Shown: positions 42,008 to 49,911 of the stretch, one piece after another
Layout of the letters: each line of letters starts with the position of its first letter
Position numbering within the stretch: the first letter of the stretch is position 1
From: Noviherbaspirillum soli
Lineage (GTDB): Bacteria; Pseudomonadota; Gammaproteobacteria; Burkholderiales; Burkholderiaceae_D
DNA: 49,911 bases
Assembly: GCF_015352955.1 (NCBI RefSeq)
Contig: NZ_JACYOX010000039.1
Coordinates: 1 to 49,911, forward strand
Reading direction: 5' to 3'
Program-made: the position numbers and the translations under genes
The notes under the pieces: model-generated
What the model was told of the DNA's origin: nothing
What the model saw: only the letters and a program-made list of their open reading frames with translations
The model's database searches: none

Positions 42008-43627
42008 ATGCTGCGACTCATCGATGTACAACTCCCCCTCGACCATCCCGAACCTGCATTAAAGCAAGCGGTGCTTGCGCGCCTGGGCATCCCTGCCGAC
42101 GCGCTGCTCGGCCTGCATGTATTCCGGCGTGGTTATGACGCCCGCCGCAAGAGCGCCATTTCCCTGATCTATACCGTCGATGTCGAGGTGCGCGATGAAA
42201 CCGCGCTGCTGCGGCGCCATACCGGCGACCGTACCGTGCAGCCCACGCCGGACACCAATTATCGCTACGTGGCCAAGGCGCCACCCGGCCTGGCCAGGCG
42301 GCCGGTGGTGATCGGCATGGGGCCGTGCGGCCTGTTTGCCGGCCTGATCCTGGCGCAGATGGGTTTCAGGCCCATCATCCTGGAACGCGGCAAGTCGGTG
42401 CGCGAGCGGACCAAGGACACCTTCGGCCTGTGGCGCAAGCGGGTGCTGCATCCGGAGTCGAACGTGCAGTTCGGCGAAGGCGGCGCCGGCACCTTTTCCG
42501 ACGGCAAGCTGTGGACCCAGGTGAAGGACCCCAAGCATTACGGCCGCAAGGTGCTGACCGAGTTCGTCAAGGCCGATGCGCCGCCCGAAATCATGTATGT
42601 CAGCAAGCCGCACATCGGCACCTTCAGGCTGGTGAAGATGGTGGAGCTGATGCGCGCCACCATCGAGGAGCTGGGCGGCGAGATCCGTTTCGAGACCCGG
42701 GTCACCGACATGGAAATCGACAATGGCCAGATGCGCGCGCTGCATCTGTCCAGCGGCGAACGGCTGGAGGCCGACCATGTCGTGCTGGCGGTGGGGCATA
42801 GCGCCCGCGACACCTTTCAGATGCTCTATGACCGCGGCGTGCATGTGGAAGCCAAGCCGTTTTCGATCGGCTTCCGGATCGAGCATCCGCAGTCGCTGAT
42901 AGACCGCTGTCGCTTCGGCGCGAATGCCGGCAATCCCATCCTCGGCGCGGCCGACTACAAGCTGGTGCATCACAGCGGCAACGGCCGCTCGGTCTACAGC
43001 TTCTGCATGTGTCCCGGCGGCACCGTGGTGGCGGCCACTTCCGAGCCGGGCCGCGTGGTGACCAACGGCATGAGCCAGTATTCGCGCAACGAGCGCAATG
43101 CCAATGCCGGCATCGTGGTCGGCATCACGCCTGACGATTATCCAGGCCATCCGCTGGCCGGCATCGACTTCCAGCGTCACTGGGAATCGCGCGCCTTCGA
43201 GCTCGGCGGCGGCGACTACAGCGCGCCCGGCCAGCTGGTCGGCGACTTCCTGGAGCAAAAATCGTCCACGCAATTCGGCACGGTGCTGCCTTCCTACAAG
43301 CCGGGCGTCAAGCTGGGCGACCTGTCGACCGCGCTTCCGGACTATGCGATTGCCGCGATGCGCGAGGCGCTGCCGATGTTTGACCGCCAGATCAAGGGCT
43401 TTGCGATGCGCGACGCGGTGCTGACCGGCGTCGAGACCCGCACCTCGTCGCCGATACGCATCCGGCGCCATGACGACAGCCTGCAGAGCATCAATACCCG
43501 CGGCCTGTTCCCGGCCGGCGAGGGCGCGGGCTATGCCGGCGGCATCATGTCGGCCGGCATCGACGGCATCCGGGTGGCCGAGGCAGTGGCGCTGTCGATC
43601 ACGGGCGTGGCGCGCACGGCGTCATAA
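42008..43627 (+). CDS. NAD(P)/FAD-dependent oxidoreductase (COG2509-type)
   Basis: A 539-residue flavoprotein. Residues 1-80 form a small N-terminal domain; the FAD-binding motif VVIGMGPCGLFAGLILAQMG is near 99-118, with ESNVQFGEGGAGTFSDGKLWTQ near 149-170 and RGLFPAGEGAGYAGGIMSAGIDGIRVAE near the C-terminus. This is a widespread family of uncharacterised FAD-dependent dehydrogenases. FCMCPGGTVVAATSE carries a conserved Cys pair. The stop overlaps that of convergent corA by 6 bp. Confidence 0.9.
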   Translation: MLRLIDVQLPLDHPEPALKQAVLARLGIPADALLGLHVFRRGYDARRKSAISLIYTVDVEVRDETALLRRHTGDRTVQPTPDTNYRYVAKAPPGLARRPVVIGMGPCGLFAGLILAQMGFRPIILERGKSVRERTKDTFGLWRKRVLHPESNVQFGEGGAGTFSDGKLWTQVKDPKHYGRKVLTEFVKADAPPEIMYVSKPHIGTFRLVKMVELMRATIEELGGEIRFETRVTDMEIDNGQMRALHLSSGERLEADHVVLAVGHSARDTFQMLYDRGVHVEAKPFSIGFRIEHPQSLIDRCRFGANAGNPILGAADYKLVHHSGNGRSVYSFCMCPGGTVVAATSEPGRVVTNGMSQYSRNERNANAGIVVGITPDDYPGHPLAGIDFQRHWESRAFELGGGDYSAPGQLVGDFLEQKSSTQFGTVLPSYKPGVKLGDLSTALPDYAIAAMREALPMFDRQIKGFAMRDAVLTGVETRTSSPIRIRRHDDSLQSINTRGLFPAGEGAGYAGGIMSAGIDGIRVAEAVALSITGVARTAS

Positions 43628-44587
43628 CCAGCCCGACTTGCGAAAGCGCCGGTACAGGTAGAGGCAGATGCCCACCATGGCGGCCAGCGCCGTCGGATAG
43701 CCGTATTTCCAGTGCAGCTCGGGCATGTGCTCGAAGTTCATGCCCCAGATGCCGGCGAAGGCGGTGGCGACCGCGAAGATGGCGGCCCAGGCGGCAAGCC
43801 GCTTGTTGACCTCGCTCTCGTCGATGGCCACCATCGACAGGTTGACCTGGATGGCCGTGTTGATCGTGTCGCGGATCGCGTCGATGGAAATGTTGATGCG
43901 GTGCAGATGGTCGTAGACGTCGCGGAAGTAGTCGCCGCAATCCTGCACCGCGCGCGGCACCCGGCCGCTATGCAGCTTGCCGGCGGTCGCGGTCAGTGGG
44001 TTGACCGCGTGCCGGAAGCGCAGTACTTCGCGCTTCAATTCATACAGTTGCTCGATGTTGGCGCGCTGCGCGTCCTTCTCGAAGATCTGTTCCTCTATCG
44101 TTTCCAGGCGGTTTTCCATCGCGTCCATCACCGGGAAATAGCGGTCCACCACTGCGTCCATCAGCGCATACAGCACGAAGCCCGAGCCGTTGCGCAGCAG
44201 CTCCGGCTCGCGTTCGCAGCGGGCGCGCACGTCATGGAAACCGTGGCTGCTGTCGCGGCGCACCGACAGCACATAGTTCGGACCGACAAACACGGCCAGT
44301 TCGCCAATGTGCAATTCGCCGTCGACGATCTCTACAGGCCGCATCACGGCAAAAAGCGATTCGCCGTATTCCTCGATCTTTGGCCTCTGCTGCCCGACCA
44401 GAGCATCCTCGACAGCCAACGGATGCAGCTTGAATTCCGCGCGCATGCATTCCAGCTCTTCAACGGTGGCATCGGCCATGCCGACCCAGACGAAACTGTC
44501 GGGCAGGGCGAGGGCGTCGCTGATTTCCTCAACCGGTATATCCCCGAGCTTCTTGCCGTTCTGATAGGCAACGCAATTGATCAGCAT
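43622..44587 (-). CDS. corA: Magnesium/cobalt transporter CorA
   Basis: A 321-residue pentameric Mg2+ channel protein. Two C-terminal transmembrane helices are separated by the diagnostic GMNFEHMPEL loop (GMN selectivity filter and MPEL). The long N-terminal cytoplasmic domain and stalk helix (about 160-255) are intact. The gene is monocistronic; no Mg2+ riboswitch-like leader is visible in the short region upstream. Confidence 0.96.
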   Translation of the reverse strand: MLINCVAYQNGKKLGDIPVEEISDALALPDSFVWVGMADATVEELECMRAEFKLHPLAVEDALVGQQRPKIEEYGESLFAVMRPVEIVDGELHIGELAVFVGPNYVLSVRRDSSHGFHDVRARCEREPELLRNGSGFVLYALMDAVVDRYFPVMDAMENRLETIEEQIFEKDAQRANIEQLYELKREVLRFRHAVNPLTATAGKLHSGRVPRAVQDCGDYFRDVYDHLHRINISIDAIRDTINTAIQVNLSMVAIDESEVNKRLAAWAAIFAVATAFAGIWGMNFEHMPELHWKYGYPTALAAMVGICLYLYRRFRKSGWL

Positions 44588-44653
44588 CCCGCAACTCCGC
44601 AGTATCGATAAGCCATGAGCTTACATGGGCAGTATTGCAGGGAGCAAAGAAAA

Positions 44654-44673
44654 AAGGACCGCAAGCGGTCCTT
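44654..44673 (-). terminator. Terminator of the phasin gene
   Basis: AAGGACCG (44654-44661) and CGGTCCTT (44666-44673) pair around CAAG. On the minus strand the stem is followed by a run of U, giving a good intrinsic terminator. Confidence 0.85.
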
Positions 44674-44693
44674 GTCAATGCGCGGCGGGCGGA

Positions 44694-45254
44694 TTACTTC
44701 TTCGCGCGGCCAGCGGCTTTTTCAGCTGCCTGGGAGAACTGGTTCACCACGTTGGTGGCGTTGGCGTTCATCGTGTCGGCTGCCTGGCGGGTGGTCTTGG
44801 TCAGCTGCTCGTAGGCGGCATTGGCGTTGGCGATCGCGGTCTTCAAAATGGCAATCGCGTTTTCCGATCCCGGCGGCGCGTTCTTGGCGATGTCCTCGAT
44901 CAGCGCGGTGACCTTGCGCGTGGTCTCGGCGATCTGGGCTTCGGCGGCGCGGGTGAATTCGGCCTGGGCGTTGGAAGCGATGCTGGCCAAGTTGCGGCTG
45001 TAGGCAATCGCGGTCTCTGCGCTCGGCGGGTTCTGGGTGCTGACGGCAAAGAATTCCTGCGGGTCCTTGGCGGCCATCAGGCGCTGCGCCGTGGCGGTGG
45101 ACTGCTCCAGCGATGCCTTGGCGGCGTTGACATTCAGTTCCACCAGCTGGGCGATGCTGGCGAAAGCCTTGTTGGTGAGTTCGGTGACGGCAGCGATCTG
45201 CTGGTCGAAGTTGGCTTTGGCTGCGTTGGAAATCTGGTCGTTATTGGGAAACAT
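44694..45254 (-). CDS. phaP: Phasin (PHA granule-associated protein)
   Basis: A 186-residue, almost wholly helical, Ala-rich protein of the phasin family. FDQQIAAVTELTNKAFASIAQLVELNVNAAKASLEQS near 16-52 is the family signature. Phasins coat polyhydroxyalkanoate granules, so this organism probably stores PHA. The C-terminal AAEKAAGRAKK is basic. GAGGAGAA upstream sets the start. It has a consensus-like sigma70 promoter and an inverted repeat at the predicted transcription start. Confidence 0.94.
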   Translation of the reverse strand: MFPNNDQISNAAKANFDQQIAAVTELTNKAFASIAQLVELNVNAAKASLEQSTATAQRLMAAKDPQEFFAVSTQNPPSAETAIAYSRNLASIASNAQAEFTRAAEAQIAETTRKVTALIEDIAKNAPPGSENAIAILKTAIANANAAYEQLTKTTRQAADTMNANATNVVNQFSQAAEKAAGRAKK

Positions 45255-45336
45255 GTGATTCTCCTCGTGTGAATGAAGCTGTTATCAGCGCTGGCACAGC
45301 GGCGAAAAAGACTTGCTACAACAGAAAACCAGTTTA

Positions 45337-45351
45337 TTGTGCAGCGCAACA
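45337..45351. promoter_or_regulatory. Candidate PhaR-type operator at phaP start
   Basis: TTGTGCAGCGCAACA is a near-palindrome (TTGTGC / GCGCAA) that overlaps the predicted phaP start (about 45350). PhaR repressors of PHA producers bind TGC/GCA-rich palindromes at phasin promoters. The assignment is by position and resemblance only. Confidence 0.4.
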
Positions 45352-45356
45352 TGACC

Positions 45357-45384
45357 ATTCTAACTGTTTGATTTTGTGTGTCAA
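45357..45384 (-). promoter_or_regulatory. phaP sigma70 promoter
   Basis: On the minus strand a perfect TTGACA (45379-45384) and TAGAAT (45357-45362) are 16 nt apart, giving a start near 45350 and a leader of about 95 nt. This is one of the best promoter matches in the window. Confidence 0.7.
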
Positions 45385-45420
45385 GCACTAAATGGTGCGG
45401 CGCACAAAAACGCTGCGGCG

Positions 45421-46242
45421 TTACGGAGCCTGAGTGAATGCACAAGCCGTGCCTGCATTGCTGCGACGTTCTCCCAGGCAGTTGCGATATGCCTTGATCT
45501 GCCGCAGGTAAAGCTGGCGCGCCTCCCGCTCCGGCAATGCGGCCAGCCGTTGCGCCAGTTCGCGGCTGAACTGGAAATGCTGGTAATCGAGTGGCGTGTC
45601 CCAGTCGCCGCCCCATACAGTGAAGCCGGCCGCGGCGAACAGGCCGATCACGTCTTCGGCCATGCCGGACCGGGGCGGCTTGCCGGGCCGTGCGGCACGC
45701 CGGTTCAGGTAGGCCGCCCCGGCCGGCGGGCTGACCCGCACCGTGCCGTTGTCGCCCGGCTGCAGGAAAGGATTCTGCGCCGGATTGATATCGATGGCCA
45801 GGCCATAGGCATGCAGCGAGGGCGGACCGCCACCAGTGACCGCACGCTGGTTGAAGGCCGACGTATTGTTGTCGCGCATGGACGCTTCGTCGTCGCCGCC
45901 GTAATGGTCGATCAGCCGTGCCTGCGCCAGCGGAAAGCGGCGCCGATGCAGCGCATGGAATAGCTGGCTGACTTCCGGCGCGACGGCGTCCAGCACCATC
46001 AGTTCGCCGTCGTCACGCTTTGCGCCGGAAAAATCGATATAGGGAAAGCGCACTACGGTCAGCCGGTCGCAGCCGACCGGCGCCTGCTTGCGCAGCACGC
46101 GGCTGGCTTTCAGCCGTTCGCAGGCCGGCTGGTCCAGCGCGGCCAGCGCCGGCGCGGCCGGCAGCGCAGCGGTCGTCAATAGCAACGAGAAAAGACGAAC
46201 GAACAAGGCACGATCCAATGAAAATCCATACAAATGTTTCAT
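45421..46242 (-). CDS. Exported M15-type D,D-peptidase (VanY/M15C-like)
   Basis: A 273-residue protein with an N-terminal signal segment (VRLFSLLLTTAALPAAPALAA). The zinc site appears as His144 and Asp151 in SLHAYGLAIDINPAQNPF and His222 in DYQHFQF. It resembles peptidoglycan peptidases of the M15C group rather than the MepK-like protein at 32870. Start choice is uncertain: the ATG at 46242 has no Shine-Dalgarno sequence, and the frame is open to 46341. It is divergent from the acyl-CoA synthetase gene. Confidence 0.82.
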   Translation of the reverse strand: MKHLYGFSLDRALFVRLFSLLLTTAALPAAPALAALDQPACERLKASRVLRKQAPVGCDRLTVVRFPYIDFSGAKRDDGELMVLDAVAPEVSQLFHALHRRRFPLAQARLIDHYGGDDEASMRDNNTSAFNQRAVTGGGPPSLHAYGLAIDINPAQNPFLQPGDNGTVRVSPPAGAAYLNRRAARPGKPPRSGMAEDVIGLFAAAGFTVWGGDWDTPLDYQHFQFSRELAQRLAALPEREARQLYLRQIKAYRNCLGERRSNAGTACAFTQAP

Positions 46243-46287
46243 AAATGAAATTTTGTGAACGAACGTGCGGTTTTGCCAACCCCGTCC

Positions 46288-46293
46288 TATAAT
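46288..46293 (+). promoter_or_regulatory. -10 element TATAAT for the acyl-CoA synthetase gene
   Basis: A consensus TATAAT 37 nt upstream of the start at 46331. No good -35 at 16-18 nt spacing, so an activator may be needed. Confidence 0.45.
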
Positions 46294-46330
46294 GTTCCGC
46301 AGCCTGTTTAAGACAAGAGAGAGCGAGACA

Positions 46331-47989
46331 ATGAACACCACTCACTACAAGCACTGGCCGGCGGGCCTGCCTTACACTTTAACGCCGCCGGAAACCAGTC
46401 TCTACGTCAACCTGGAAATTTCGGCGCGCCGCTATCCCGGCAAGACCGCCCTGATCTTTTACGACGCCAAGCTGACCTACGCCGAGTTCGATGCACAGGT
46501 GCGGGCGCTGGCCGGCTACCTGCAGCAGGACTGCGGCGTCCAGCGCGGCGACCGGGTGCTGCTCAACATGCAGAACAGCCCGCAATTCATCATCGCCTAT
46601 TACGCCATACTGCGCGCCGATGCGATGGTGGTGCCGGTCAACCCGATGCTGATGACGGACGAGCTGCGTCACTACGTCGAGGACAGCGGCGCGAAGGTCG
46701 CCATCACCTCGCAGGAAATCTTTTCCCGGCTGGCGCCGCTGGTCGGCAGCACCGGCCTGAAGCATGCGATCGTGTCCGCCTATTCCGACTACCTGCCCGA
46801 GCACACCGAACTGGCGGTGCCGGACTGGGTCAAGGCGCCGCGCGCCGCGCTGCAGGGCGAAGGCGTGGCGTCCTGGCATGATGCGCTGCAGGCTGGCCGC
46901 ACGCCGGCGCCGCACCAGGCCGGGCCGGCCGATCTCGCCGTGATGCCTTACACCTCCGGCACCACCGGCAAGCCCAAGGGCTGCGTGCACCTGCACCGCT
47001 CGGTGATGGCATCGGCCGTCTCCAGCATCGCCTGGTCGATCGCCTCGGTGCCGGACCAGGTCACGCTGGCGGTGCTGCCGTTCTTCCATGTGACCGGCAT
47101 GCAGGTCAGCATGAATGCGCCGATCTTCAACGGCGGCAGCATCGTGGTGCTGCCGCGCTGGGACCGCGATGTTGCCGGCCAACTGATCACCCGCTATGGG
47201 GTGACCACCTGGACCAGCATCCCGACCATGATGATCGACTTCCTGTCCAATCCGCGGCTGTCGGAGTATGACGTCTCCAGCCTGCGCCGGGTGTCCGGCG
47301 GCGGCGCGGCGATGCCGGCGGCGATCGCGCAGAAGCTGCTGGACCTGACTGGCCTGCAGTACATGGAAGGCTATGGGCTGTCTGAAACCATCGCGGCAAC
47401 CCACACCAATCCGCCGCAAATGCTCAAGCAGCAGTGCCTGGGCATCCCGCTGTTCGGCGTCGATTCCCGCATCGTCGATCCGGCCACGATGGCCACGCTG
47501 CCGCCGGGCGAGGTCGGCGAGATCATCATGAACGGGCCGCAGGTGTTCGAGGGTTACTGGAACGACCCGGCCAAGACTGCCGAGGCGTTCACCGAGATCG
47601 ACGGCAAGCGCTTCTTCCGCTCCGGCGACCTGGGCTACATGGACGAGGATGGCTTCTTCTTCTTCACCGACCGCTTGAAGCGCATGATCAATGCATCCGG
47701 CTTCAAGGTCTGGCCGGCGGAGGTGGAGGCGATGATGTACCAGCACCCGGCGGTGCAGGAATGCTGCATCATCGCTTCGCGCGACCCGTATCGCGGCGAA
47801 ACCGTGAAGGCGGTGATCGTGAAGAAGCCCGCGGCCGAGGCCACGGCGGAAGACATCATGCAGTGGGCGCATGCCAAGATGGCAGCCTACAAGGTGCCCA
47901 AGATGGTGGAGTTCGTCGATGCGTTGCCCAAGTCCGCCACCGGCAAGGTGATGTGGCGCGCACTGCAGGAAAAGGAGATGGGCAAGTAA
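46331..47989 (+). CDS. Acyl-CoA synthetase (AMP-forming)
   Basis: A 552-residue ANL-superfamily ligase that activates a carboxylic acid, probably a fatty acid, with ATP and CoA. YTSGTTGKPKG at 207-217 is the AMP-binding loop; YMEGYGLSET near 342-352 and the YRSGDLG-like FFRSGDLGYMDEDG segment follow. The catalytic C-terminal Lys lies in KSATGKVMWRAL. The GYWNDPAKTAEAFT stretch is typical of long- or medium-chain enzymes. The stop codon TAA is part of the terminal repeat of the MITE-like element that follows, so the original 3' end may have been altered. Confidence 0.92.
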   Translation: MNTTHYKHWPAGLPYTLTPPETSLYVNLEISARRYPGKTALIFYDAKLTYAEFDAQVRALAGYLQQDCGVQRGDRVLLNMQNSPQFIIAYYAILRADAMVVPVNPMLMTDELRHYVEDSGAKVAITSQEIFSRLAPLVGSTGLKHAIVSAYSDYLPEHTELAVPDWVKAPRAALQGEGVASWHDALQAGRTPAPHQAGPADLAVMPYTSGTTGKPKGCVHLHRSVMASAVSSIAWSIASVPDQVTLAVLPFFHVTGMQVSMNAPIFNGGSIVVLPRWDRDVAGQLITRYGVTTWTSIPTMMIDFLSNPRLSEYDVSSLRRVSGGGAAMPAAIAQKLLDLTGLQYMEGYGLSETIAATHTNPPQMLKQQCLGIPLFGVDSRIVDPATMATLPPGEVGEIIMNGPQVFEGYWNDPAKTAEAFTEIDGKRFFRSGDLGYMDEDGFFFFTDRLKRMINASGFKVWPAEVEAMMYQHPAVQECCIIASRDPYRGETVKAVIVKKPAAEATAEDIMQWAHAKMAAYKVPKMVEFVDALPKSATGKVMWRALQEKEMGK

Positions 47990-48150
47990 TACCGATCACT
48001 ATCCATAACGTCCCAGATGAAACGGATGGATTTTTGCGTATGGCAAGACGGGTGAGGAATCAATAGCCCAGCTATTGACGACGATCCCAATGCAGCCAGA
48101 CGGAAAAAGCCGCCGTTTCATGGCACGTTATGGGTTGGGATTGGTATAAG
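47986..48150. mobile_element. MITE-like palindromic element (about 165 bp)
   Basis: Long imperfect terminal inverted repeats of about 35 bp flank a non-coding centre. The left arm (47986-48024) includes ATCCATAACGTCCCAGATGA; the right arm (48113-48150) includes CATGGCACGTTATGGG. Outer ends read GTAATACCGATC and, inverted, CTTATACCAATC. The centre has a perfect palindrome TCAATAGC CCA GCTATTGA (48060-48078). There is no transposase. Ends of the type TTATACCAAT are seen on non-autonomous elements in other proteobacteria (from memory). Its left end supplies the stop codon of the upstream gene. Confidence 0.65.
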
Positions 48151-48157
48151 CCGCGGC

Positions 48158-48183
48158 CCCGCTGACGGCCAGCCGTCAGCGGG
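48158..48183. terminator. Strong hairpin after the MITE-like element
   Basis: CCCGCTGACGG (48158-48168) and CCGTCAGCGGG (48173-48183) form an 11-bp perfect stem with loop CCAG. No U-run; it may still end the synthetase transcript or belong to the repeat. Confidence 0.5.
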
Positions 48184-48231
48184 CTGCGGGGCAGGCGCGT
48201 AAAATGCCGGTTTCGCCGCGCGCCCGCCTTC

Positions 48232-49722
48232 ATGACCATACTGCTTTCCACCCTCAACGCCCGCTACGCCCACGCTTCGCTGGGCCTGCGCTATCTGCTC
48301 GCCAACATGGGCGAACTGCAGCCCATCACCTCGCTGCAGGAATTCGTGATCGGCGCCCGCACCACCGACCTGGTGGAAAAGCTGCTGGCCCACAAGCCCC
48401 GCATCATCGGCTTCGGCGTCTATATCTGGAATGTCGAGGAAACCACCAGGCTGGTGGCCTTGCTCAAGCGGGTTGCGCCGGAAGTGGTGATCATCCTCGG
48501 CGGGCCGGAAGTCTCGCACGAGCATGGCGAACAGGAGATCGTGCGGCTGGCCGATTACCTGGTGACCGGCTGGGGCGACGTCACCTTCCCGCGCCTGTGC
48601 CGCGAGGTGCTGCACGGACCCAAGCCATTGATGAAGGTGCATGCGGGCGAGCAGCCGCCGCTGTCGGACATCGCGCTGCCCTATGAACTCTATACCGACG
48701 AGGACATCGCGCACCGCACGCTGTATGTGGAAGCCTCGCGCGGCTGCCCGTTCAAATGCGAGTTCTGCCTGTCGTCGCTGGACAAGACCGCCTGGCCATT
48801 CGAGCTGGAGCGCTTCCTGGCCGAGCTGGAAAGCCTGCATGCCCGTGGCGCGCGGCTGTTCAAGTTCGTGGACCGCACCTTCAACCTGAATGTGAAGACC
48901 AGCCTGCGCATCATGCAGTTCTTCCTCGACAAGCTGGAAGCCCATCCCGATGATCCGGTCTATGCCCACTTCGAAGTGGTGCCCGACCATCTGCCGGATG
49001 CGCTGAAGGAGAGCATCCTGCGTTTTCCGGCCGGCACGCTGCAGTTCGAGATCGGCATCCAGTCCTTCAATCCGGAGGTGCAGACGCTGGTGAGCCGGCG
49101 CCAGAACAACGAAAAGGCGGCCGAGAACATCCGCTGGCTGTGCCAGCATTCGGAGGCGCATCTGCATGTGGACCTGATTGCCGGCCTGCCCGGCGAGGAC
49201 CTGGAAAGCTTTGCGCGCGGCTTCAACAAGCTGTGGGCGCTCAAGCCGCATGAAATCCAGTTCGGCATCCTGAAGCGGCTGCGCGGCACGCCCATCATCC
49301 GCCACACCGAGGCCTTCGGCATGGTGTATGACCCGCATCCGCCGTACACCATCCTGGCCAACGACCGCATCGACTTCGCCACCATGCAACGCCTGGTGCG
49401 CTTTGCCCGCTACTGGGACCTGGTCGCCAACTCGGGCCGCTTCGCCCATACGCTGGACATGGTGCTGGGCGAGGCGCCGTTCGAGCGCTTCATGGCGCTG
49501 TCGGACTGGCTGTATGCCAATACCGATGCGACGCACCGCATCGCGCTGGACCGGCTGGCTGGCCTGGTCACGCGCTGGCTGGTGCTGCAGGGCTGGCCGG
49601 AGCCGGAGGTGCGCATGGCAATGGCACGCGACTATGCCGGCAAGACGCGGCATGCCGAGCCGGAAGGCAAGAAGGCGGCGCCGCAGCGGCAGGCGCGGCA
49701 CCTGGAGAAGACGGCGTCGTAG
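48232..49722 (+). CDS. B12-binding radical SAM protein (DUF4080-type)
   Basis: A 496-residue enzyme. Residues 1-140 form a B12-binding-like Rossmann domain (ILLSTLNARYAHASLGLRYL, then IILGGPEVSHEH). The radical SAM core begins at about 160; Cys172, Cys176 and Cys179 (CPFKCEFC) bind the 4Fe-4S cluster. FEIGIQSFNPEVQTLVSRRQNN and HVDLIAGLPGED are typical of the superfamily. The C-terminal part resembles DUF4080. Substrate unknown; relatives methylate or rearrange unreactive carbons. The C-terminus is basic and low-complexity. Confidence 0.9.
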   Translation: MTILLSTLNARYAHASLGLRYLLANMGELQPITSLQEFVIGARTTDLVEKLLAHKPRIIGFGVYIWNVEETTRLVALLKRVAPEVVIILGGPEVSHEHGEQEIVRLADYLVTGWGDVTFPRLCREVLHGPKPLMKVHAGEQPPLSDIALPYELYTDEDIAHRTLYVEASRGCPFKCEFCLSSLDKTAWPFELERFLAELESLHARGARLFKFVDRTFNLNVKTSLRIMQFFLDKLEAHPDDPVYAHFEVVPDHLPDALKESILRFPAGTLQFEIGIQSFNPEVQTLVSRRQNNEKAAENIRWLCQHSEAHLHVDLIAGLPGEDLESFARGFNKLWALKPHEIQFGILKRLRGTPIIRHTEAFGMVYDPHPPYTILANDRIDFATMQRLVRFARYWDLVANSGRFAHTLDMVLGEAPFERFMALSDWLYANTDATHRIALDRLAGLVTRWLVLQGWPEPEVRMAMARDYAGKTRHAEPEGKKAAPQRQARHLEKTAS

Positions 49723-49750
49723 GGGGGGCAGCTGTGGTTGCTGTAGTGAC

Positions 49751-49798
49751 TGCAGTTGCAGTTGCAGTTGTAGTTGCCGTTGCAGTTGCAGTTGCAGT
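49751..49798. repeat. Hexanucleotide tandem repeat (TGCAGT)x8
   Basis: Eight units of TGCAGT, of which units 4 (TGTAGT) and 5 (TGCCGT) carry one change each. Degenerate units extend upstream to about 49733. It lies 28 bp after the radical SAM stop codon and is non-coding by my reading. Confidence 0.9.
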
Positions 49799-49824
49799 GA
49801 AGTCCCGTTGAGCGCGCCGTGTCA

Positions 49825-49910
49825 GCGGTGCCCGGAGCGGATAAGGTGCGGCGTCTGTCTGAGCCAAGCTTTGCTTGGCGAGTTTAGCCGCGCCCCGCTC
49901 CGGGTACCGC
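49825..49910. repeat. Long palindromic element at the window edge
   Basis: GCGGTGCCCGGAGCGG (49825-49840) pairs with CCGCTCCGGGTACCGC (49895-49910), with one G-T wobble. An inner GCCAAGC TTT GCTTGGC stem (49863-49879) completes a long cruciform-like structure. The window ends one base later, so its extent is unknown. It resembles an intergenic palindromic repeat. Confidence 0.6.
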
Positions 49911-49911
49911 T

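Noticed and set aside
49568-49867. 99-residue minus ORF with Ala-Thr repeats
   Set aside because: The repeats are simply the translation of the TGCAGT microsatellite and the rest is antisense to the radical SAM gene.
1-49911. tRNA, rRNA, CRISPR, prophage and complete IS elements
   Set aside because: None seen on either strand; no regularly spaced repeats, no tRNA-like cloverleaf recognised, and no integrase or transposase motifs.

Overview
The window looks like chromosomal DNA of a betaproteobacterium of the Burkholderiales, most probably Oxalobacteraceae (the Herbaspirillum / Noviherbaspirillum / Collimonas / Massilia neighbourhood). The signs are GC-rich coding DNA with strong codon bias, a phasin, an H-NS protein with the short GRGR-type C-terminal motif, PrkA-YeaH-SpoVR, and many protein types common in that family. 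The assignment rests on gene content and is not proven. I see no rRNA, tRNA, CRISPR array or complete IS element.

Left end (1-2.5 kb): AT-richer DNA with an H-NS-family gene, orphan hairpins and a perfect inverted repeat at 51-75. It ends in a minus-strand small RNA gene of about 61 nt with an anti-Shine-Dalgarno 5' end. A paralogous copy with the same promoter architecture lies at about 35.15 kb.

2.5-5.7 kb: pilin-like small ORF, membrane metallophosphoesterase, hexose-6-phosphate mutarotase, Mut7-C RNase-like protein. 5.7-10.8 kb: a stress cluster of alternating genes (universal stress protein, PfkB kinase, Hsp20, phosphoribosyltransferase, CBS-domain protein, small acidic protein, SDR). 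Two FNR/ANR-like boxes sit in its divergent promoters, and its content resembles a hypoxia/dormancy regulon. 10.9-11.1 kb: a 64-residue peptide gene with a double-glycine-type leader.

11.3-16.5 kb: branched-chain-amino-acid-type ABC importer operon (binding protein, fused LivH-LivM permease, LivG, LivF) and a NIPSNAP protein. 16.5-21.6 kb (minus): GH81 beta-1,3-glucanase lipoprotein, small hypothetical gene, frameshifted PQQ sugar dehydrogenase, HTH protein. 22-28 kb: abasic-site DNA-protein crosslink enzyme (YedK type), MscS channel, Tim44-like protein, AI-2E/PerM transporter, TerC and YccA membrane proteins. 28.5-35 kb: NAD(P)HX dehydratase with a histidine phosphatase, GlsB/YeaQ protein, hemerythrin protein with a histone-like tail, FolE, M15-type murein peptidase, and a ferredoxin/flavoprotein pair. 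35.2-41.3 kb: SET-domain methyltransferase and prkA-yeaH-spoVR. 41.4-49.9 kb: frameshifted DUF2383 gene, FAD protein, CorA, phasin, M15 peptidase, acyl-CoA synthetase followed by a MITE-like element that carries its stop codon, B12-binding radical SAM protein, a hexanucleotide repeat and a long palindrome at the right edge.

Overall this is a mostly core-like region enriched in stress, dormancy and envelope-maintenance genes. The most notable items are the paired anti-SD small RNAs, the FNR-box stress cluster, the orphan GG-leader peptide, the MITE-like element and two single-base frameshifts.
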